From contig JAUNVF010000004.1 of assembly GCA_030537815.1 (NCBI GenBank), positions 33,957 to 71,063 of the forward strand: a DNA stretch of 37,107 nucleotides. Reading direction: 5' to 3'. The stretch's first letter is position 1. Each line of letters begins with the position of its first letter. The position numbers and the translations under genes were made by a program. A model generated the notes under the pieces. That model searched no databases. It was not told the origin of the DNA and saw only the letters and a program-made list of their open reading frames with translations. Below, piece by piece: positions 33,294 through 37,107 of the stretch. Origin of the DNA: Tissierellia bacterium (GTDB lineage: Bacteria; Bacillota; Clostridia; Tissierellales; Peptoniphilaceae).

Positions 33294-33833
33294 ATGAGAT
33301 TATTTATCGCTGTCGATCTTTCGGAATCGGCATTAAAAAAGATAGCGGACTATCAAAAAGAAATCCTTGAAATTAGCGAAAAAGCATCCATCACTAAGAT
33401 CACCAATATCCATCTTACGATTAAATTCATAGGAGAGACTGAGAAGTCTAAAATAGATTCCATATTGAAAGCGCTAAGAATTGTAGCGAAAAAAACCTCA
33501 TCCTTTGAAATAGAATTGTCAAAGCTTGGATATTTTAAAAGAAGGGGCAACTATCTGATTTGGGTCGGGCTTGAAAATAGCCGTCAATTGCAAAGATTGA
33601 AAAAAGAGATCGAATTTGAATTATGTAAAATAGGCTTTAAACCCGATTTAGAAGACTATCTACCGCATATAACAATAGCGAGGCGAGTGAAATTTAAAGG
33701 CGGAGTATCCGCCCTTGATGATATAGATACAGATATAGTAAAAATTTATTGCAGTAAATTTTCGCTTTACTCATCTCAATTCACTAAAAATGGAGTTAGA
33801 TATAAATCTATATCGGATTTTTATTTAAAATAA
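33294..33833 (+). CDS. thpR: RNA 2',3'-cyclic phosphodiesterase ThpR (LigT family)
   Basis: A 179-residue 2H phosphoesterase. The two catalytic H-x-T motifs are visible: HLTIKFIGE (about residue 43) and HITIARRVK (about residue 125). They are separated by the usual distance and preceded by the family opening MRLFIAVDLS. It hydrolyses 2',3'-cyclic phosphates of RNA to 2'-phosphates and can join tRNA halves in vitro. It starts directly at the end of the upstream membrane-protein gene, in the same operon as queH. Confidence 0.92.
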   Translation: MRLFIAVDLSESALKKIADYQKEILEISEKASITKITNIHLTIKFIGETEKSKIDSILKALRIVAKKTSSFEIELSKLGYFKRRGNYLIWVGLENSRQLQRLKKEIEFELCKIGFKPDLEDYLPHITIARRVKFKGGVSALDDIDTDIVKIYCSKFSLYSSQFTKNGVRYKSISDFYLK

Positions 33834-33854
33834 ATTAAAAGGAAGGTAAACAAA

Positions 33855-34175
33855 ATGATCGTAACGACTACTAATAATATCGAGGGCAGAGAAATCACCG
33901 AATATATCGGGATAGTTTTCGGCGAGGTGATTACCGGAGTCAATTTCATAAAAGATATCGGCGCCGGACTAAGGGATATCTTCGGAGGGAGATCACAGGG
34001 CTATGAAGATGAATTGATAATGGCGAGAAATGAAGCCATAAGCGAAATTATGACTAGAGCTGTCGAATTGAATGCAGATGCTGTCGTCGCCTGTAAAATG
34101 GATTATGAAGTTTTGGGACAATCCGGTTCCATGATGATGGTAACTATATCCGGTACGGCAGTGAAATTAAAATAA
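33855..34175 (+). CDS. YbjQ/UPF0145 family protein
   Basis: A 106-residue protein of the YbjQ (UPF0145, DUF74) family. It opens with [31 protein letters not shown] and has [43 protein letters not shown], both family hallmarks. Members form ring-shaped pentamers and are sometimes annotated as heavy-metal-binding, but the role is unknown. It follows thpR by 21 bases with AGGAAGG as ribosome site and is the last gene of the operon. Confidence 0.9.
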   Translation: MIVTTTNNIEGREITEYIGIVFGEVITGVNFIKDIGAGLRDIFGGRSQGYEDELIMARNEAISEIMTRAVELNADAVVACKMDYEVLGQSGSMMMVTISGTAVKLK

Positions 34176-34178
34176 AAA

Positions 34179-34212
34179 AGAGAGATGATGTTTTCATCAT
34201 CTCTTATCTTTT
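34179..34212. terminator. Bidirectional terminator between convergent operons
   Basis: AGAGATGATG (34181-34190) pairs with CATCATCTCT (34195-34204) around TTTT, with TATCTTTT after it and a run of A before it, so it can act on both strands. Its right end touches the stop codon of the leftward gene. Confidence 0.8.
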
Positions 34213-34500
34213 GCCTCTAAGTAGAGCTTGGCATTTAGGGCATCTCTTAATCCTCGACTTATCCTTTAAAAACCACAGAAAGCAATTGCAGTCGGGGCAT
34301 CTGTACCTCCATGCCAAAAAAATATATACAGCGACGCCTATCAGAGTGAAAGCAAATATAAAGCTGACTTTTTTTGTAAAATAATAGGCGACTATTCCCA
34401 ATACGAATCCGATTAATAAAGATATTATCGCAAGCTTTGGGAAATATTTAATCTTTTGGAATTCCAAAACAGTTATCGAATCATCTTTTTTATTGATCAT
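34204..34500 (-). CDS. Small membrane protein with C-terminal zinc ribbon
   Basis: A 98-residue protein: a polar N-terminus, two membrane helices (about 21-41 and 46-64), then a cytoplasmic zinc-ribbon-like tail with Cys68-x-x-Cys71 (CPDC) and Cys87-x-x-Cys90 (CPKC) plus Cys73. Such short anchored ribbons are widespread in Firmicutes with no assigned role. It overlaps the end of murF by 11 bases, so it is translated with the peptidoglycan genes. Confidence 0.75.
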   Translation of the reverse strand: MINKKDDSITVLEFQKIKYFPKLAIISLLIGFVLGIVAYYFTKKVSFIFAFTLIGVAVYIFLAWRYRCPDCNCFLWFLKDKSRIKRCPKCQALLRGKR

Positions 34501-35878
34501 ATTTCATTCCTTCACTATCGTATTCATCTAATCTATTGACGATATCTTCCATATGCATGGCCCTTGATCCCTTGACCAAGACTATCGAATCGTCCTTCAT
34601 TATCGAGATTAAATCTCGCAATAATTTCTTCTTGTCGTCGTAAATTCTCACCCTGTCTTCTGGATGGTCTTTTTTTGCGGACTCAAATGCCGATTCCATA
34701 AATTCCCCATAAAAGAAGATATAATCTAAATCATATTCAGAAAGTTTTTTTCCAATATCGGCATGGATTTTCTTCGCATCATCTCCCAGTCCCAACATAT
34801 CAGCTAGAACTGCGATCTTTAGCTCATATCCATCGAGATAATAAAGAGTCGAAAGAGCCGATATGAGATTTTGTGGATTCGATTTATAGCTGTCGTCCAA
34901 TATATCGAATCTCTTGTATTTCTTTAATTCATTTCTCATTCCGGTCATCTTAATATTCTTAAATCCCTCCGATATCTCTGAAATATCGAGGCCGAATATA
35001 TCGGAAACTGCGATCGTCGCCGCAGCATTATATATCTGATGCATCCCTATCAATAGCAGATGATATACCTTACCATTGACGGTAAATCCACTCCCTTCAG
35101 AAGAAATACTGATATTATCGATGATATAATTGGATTTTGCCTTTCCATAAGTCAAAATCCTCTGTTTTATATCCGTATTTTCCACAGAATCTCTGAGTAT
35201 CTCGTCGTCGAAATTATATACGAATACACCATTATCCGGGAGTCCCTTTACAATATCAAGCTTTTCCTTGGCGACATTCTCCTTTGTTAATAGTTCCTCG
35301 AGATGAGAATCGCCTACATTCGTAATCATCGCAATATCGGGCATGGCCATCTCCGTCAAGACGATTATCTCGCCAAATCTCTCCGTTCCCATTTCGACGA
35401 TGGCGATCTCCGTATCTTCGCTCAGACTCAATAGAGTGAGGGGGACGCCAATCTCATTATTTTCATTTCCCCTATTATGAGCCACCCTATATCTTTGAGA
35501 CAGAACTGCAGACAGCATATCCTTAGTCGTCGTCTTTCCATTTGAACCTGTTATTGCAACAACCTTCGTATCTAAACTCGCTCTATAATTTTTTGCCATG
35601 AGCTGAAAAGACTTTATCACATCGTCGACGAGAATCAGAGGAATATCTGTGTCCGGCAAGGCGTGATCTTTTTGCCAAAGTGAGGCGGAAGCTCCCCTTT
35701 CGGCTGCTTTAGATATAAAATCATGCCCGTCAAAATTCTGGCCGATTATCGGGATATAGAGATTTCCCTCTTCTAAAGTCCTCGTGTCTTTTGAAACTCC
35801 CCTTATCAAGACATCAGCATCAGAGATCAGAGAGCCATTTGCGTAATCGCATATTTCCTTTATGCTTTTAGTAATCAT
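34490..35878 (-). CDS. murF: UDP-MurNAc-tripeptide:D-Ala-D-Ala ligase MurF
   Basis: MurF adds the D-Ala-D-Ala dipeptide to the cytoplasmic cell-wall precursor. The 462-residue Mur ligase has the N-terminal substrate domain, the ATP loop AITGSNGKTTTKDML (about 109-123) and NRGNENNEIGVPLTLL. AIVEMGTERFGEI and the C-terminal domain with DDSYKSNPQNLISAL and VLADMLGLGDDAKKIHADIG follow. It overlaps ddl, which makes its dipeptide substrate, by 11 bases. A weak AAAGG site precedes the start, in line with coupled translation. Confidence 0.95.
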   Translation of the reverse strand: MITKSIKEICDYANGSLISDADVLIRGVSKDTRTLEEGNLYIPIIGQNFDGHDFISKAAERGASASLWQKDHALPDTDIPLILVDDVIKSFQLMAKNYRASLDTKVVAITGSNGKTTTKDMLSAVLSQRYRVAHNRGNENNEIGVPLTLLSLSEDTEIAIVEMGTERFGEIIVLTEMAMPDIAMITNVGDSHLEELLTKENVAKEKLDIVKGLPDNGVFVYNFDDEILRDSVENTDIKQRILTYGKAKSNYIIDNISISSEGSGFTVNGKVYHLLLIGMHQIYNAAATIAVSDIFGLDISEISEGFKNIKMTGMRNELKKYKRFDILDDSYKSNPQNLISALSTLYYLDGYELKIAVLADMLGLGDDAKKIHADIGKKLSEYDLDYIFFYGEFMESAFESAKKDHPEDRVRIYDDKKKLLRDLISIMKDDSIVLVKGSRAMHMEDIVNRLDEYDSEGMKYDQ

Positions 35879-36962
35879 TTATATTTACCGACCTTTGTTT
35901 TTTCTTTTTTATCTTATACTCATCCAATGCGTATTCGATGAGCCTTTCTATCAATTGACCATAAGTCGTTCCATCTGTCGGTTCCCAAAGAATCGGCGCC
36001 AGGCTCGATTTCGTCATGCCGGGAAAAGTATTGATCTCATTTACCAGCATCTTTTTATCAGAATCTCGCATAAAAATATCGACTCTCGCAATTCCCTTGC
36101 AGCCCATCAATTTATAAGTCTCGACTGCAAGTTTTCTTACCTCGTCCTCCTGCTCGGGAGTCACCTCGGTCGGAGCCTTTATTATAGTAGTCTTATCAAA
36201 ATACTTCGACTTATAATCGAAGAAATCATGGCCTACAGTCACATGCTCGCCCGGTAGCGAAGATATTGGAAAGTCATTTCCTATGACGGAAACCTCAAGC
36301 TCTCGTCCTATGACCGCCTCCTCAACCAAAATCTTTCTGTCGAAATTAAAAGCATGCTTGATCGCCTCTCTCAAACTTTCAGCATCATTCACCTTAGTCA
36401 CTCCGACTGAAGAACCGGCATTTGCCGGCTTGACAAATAGAGGATAGTCTATCTTATCTTCTATCTTAGCGATTATCTTGTCCGGATCGCTTCCAAAATC
36501 CGTGTCCAAAATTCCGATATACTTAGCCTGTGGTATACCGCTCTGTTCGAAAACCTGATTTGTTACGACCTTATCCATACATGCGGCTGATGCCAAGACG
36601 GAATTTCCGACATAAGGAATATCGAGGACCTCTAAGAAACCTTGAATAACTCCGTCCTCGCCATAAGTTCCGTGAAGCGCCGGTATAAAGACATTTGAAT
36701 CCTCATGTCTATAATTTCCATATAGGAATTTTCCAAGCGACTCTCCAACAGACATATCAGTCTTTCTTATGAGGTCTTCTGGTTTTTCTATATCCTTATC
36801 GACCTTGTCAAGTTCTACCCAGACGCCCTCCTTGGTTATGTATACGGGATATATATTGTATTTTTCTCTATCTAAATTATTAATTATATTCGCTGCACTC
36901 ATTAGCGATATCTCATGCTCTGCGCTTATTCCACCGCATAAAATATAAATATTGTCTACCAT
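35868..36962 (-). CDS. ddl: D-alanine:D-alanine ligase
   Basis: This enzyme makes the D-Ala-D-Ala dipeptide for peptidoglycan. I start the ATP-grasp protein at the ATG at 36962, shortly after AGGAGG. An upstream frame extension would add 25 residues beyond the ribosome site. The resulting 364 residues is a normal length. Motifs: CGGISAEHEISLMSA, PALHGTYGEDGVIQGFLE, KPANAGSSVGVTKV, FDYKSKYFD in the omega loop and NEINTFPGMT at the metal site. The YKSKY loop agrees with D-Ala rather than D-lactate specificity (inference). First gene of ddl-murF-membrane protein. Confidence 0.95.
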   Translation of the reverse strand: MVDNIYILCGGISAEHEISLMSAANIINNLDREKYNIYPVYITKEGVWVELDKVDKDIEKPEDLIRKTDMSVGESLGKFLYGNYRHEDSNVFIPALHGTYGEDGVIQGFLEVLDIPYVGNSVLASAACMDKVVTNQVFEQSGIPQAKYIGILDTDFGSDPDKIIAKIEDKIDYPLFVKPANAGSSVGVTKVNDAESLREAIKHAFNFDRKILVEEAVIGRELEVSVIGNDFPISSLPGEHVTVGHDFFDYKSKYFDKTTIIKAPTEVTPEQEDEVRKLAVETYKLMGCKGIARVDIFMRDSDKKMLVNEINTFPGMTKSSLAPILWEPTDGTTYGQLIERLIEYALDEYKIKKKKQRSVNINDY

Positions 36963-36998
36963 AAAATGCCTCCTATTCCTAGAAATTATCCTATCATA

Positions 36999-37007
36999 AT
37001 TATACCA
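36999..37007 (-). promoter_or_regulatory. Extended -10 promoter of ddl-murF
   Basis: On the minus strand TGG then TATAAT (37007-36999) forms an extended -10 about 36 bases before the start codon. No good -35 is seen 17 bases upstream. The remaining sequence to the window end is AT-rich with no visible gene. Confidence 0.5.
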
Positions 37008-37107
37008 ATTTATCAATTCTAAAAGCGATAATTTCAACTATTAAAAATACTTTTAAAGCTTTTAAAGCGATTTTTGAAATATTTTCATATTTGGTAAAAT
37101 TAATATA

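Overview
The window is AT-rich DNA with dense, co-directional, overlapping genes, frequent ATA/AGA codons, strong GGAGG-type ribosome sites, a T-box-controlled tRNA synthetase gene and lipobox lipoproteins. This points to a low-GC Gram-positive anaerobe of the Clostridia/Tissierellia type (Peptoniphilaceae-like; this placement is inference). A complete anaerobic (cobalt-early) corrin-ring gene set and a selenocysteine-containing peroxiredoxin support an anaerobic lifestyle.

Layout. (1) 69-8756: one tightly overlapped cobalamin operon, cbiK-cbiL fusion, cbiA, C, D, E, T, F, G, H, J. It covers sirohydrochlorin to cobyrinate a,c-diamide. The amidotransferase half of CbiA lacks its cysteine nucleophile. 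(2) 9046-12680: a zinc uptake operon (ZinT-like lipoprotein, ZnuA-like binding protein with a large inserted domain, ZnuC, ZnuB), with a palindromic operator on the promoter and a terminator at the end. (3) 12679-13380 (-): an MgtC-family membrane protein. (4) 13679-16284: a metal efflux module, an SmtB/CadC-type repressor with its operator and a P1B ATPase. (5) 16295-17588: a decayed small membrane-protein gene, an intact small membrane-protein gene and empty sequence. (6) 17588-20431 (-): tyrS plus a MATE exporter behind a T-box leader with an unusually short Stem I. (7) 20443-21870: an orphan family-1 solute-binding lipoprotein. (8) 21881-22877: a decayed reading frame and a solo ArsR-type regulator. 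(9) 22889-27767: a NarL-type two-component system divergent from a three-gene ABC-2 exporter, arranged like the Bacillus lnrJK-lnrLMN antibiotic-resistance locus. (10) 27821-30254: glutaminase plus an AGCS symporter (glsA-glnT type). (11) 30292-31015 (-): a selenoprotein peroxiredoxin (PrxU) with an in-frame UGA and an adjacent SECIS-like hairpin; a standard gene caller would truncate it. (12) 31187-34212: a DMT transporter, queH, a membrane protein, thpR and a YbjQ-family gene. (13) 34204-37004 (-): ddl, murF and a small membrane zinc-ribbon protein.

How it fits together: metal handling recurs (zinc import, zinc/cadmium export, cobalt insertion), along with cofactor and peptidoglycan-precursor synthesis and defence against peroxide and drugs. 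The most informative signals are the selenocysteine peroxiredoxin whose classical resolving cysteine is replaced by alanine, the cysteine-less CbiA, the inserted domain in the ZnuA-like protein, and the reduced T-box. I saw no tRNA, rRNA, CRISPR array, insertion sequence or prophage gene.
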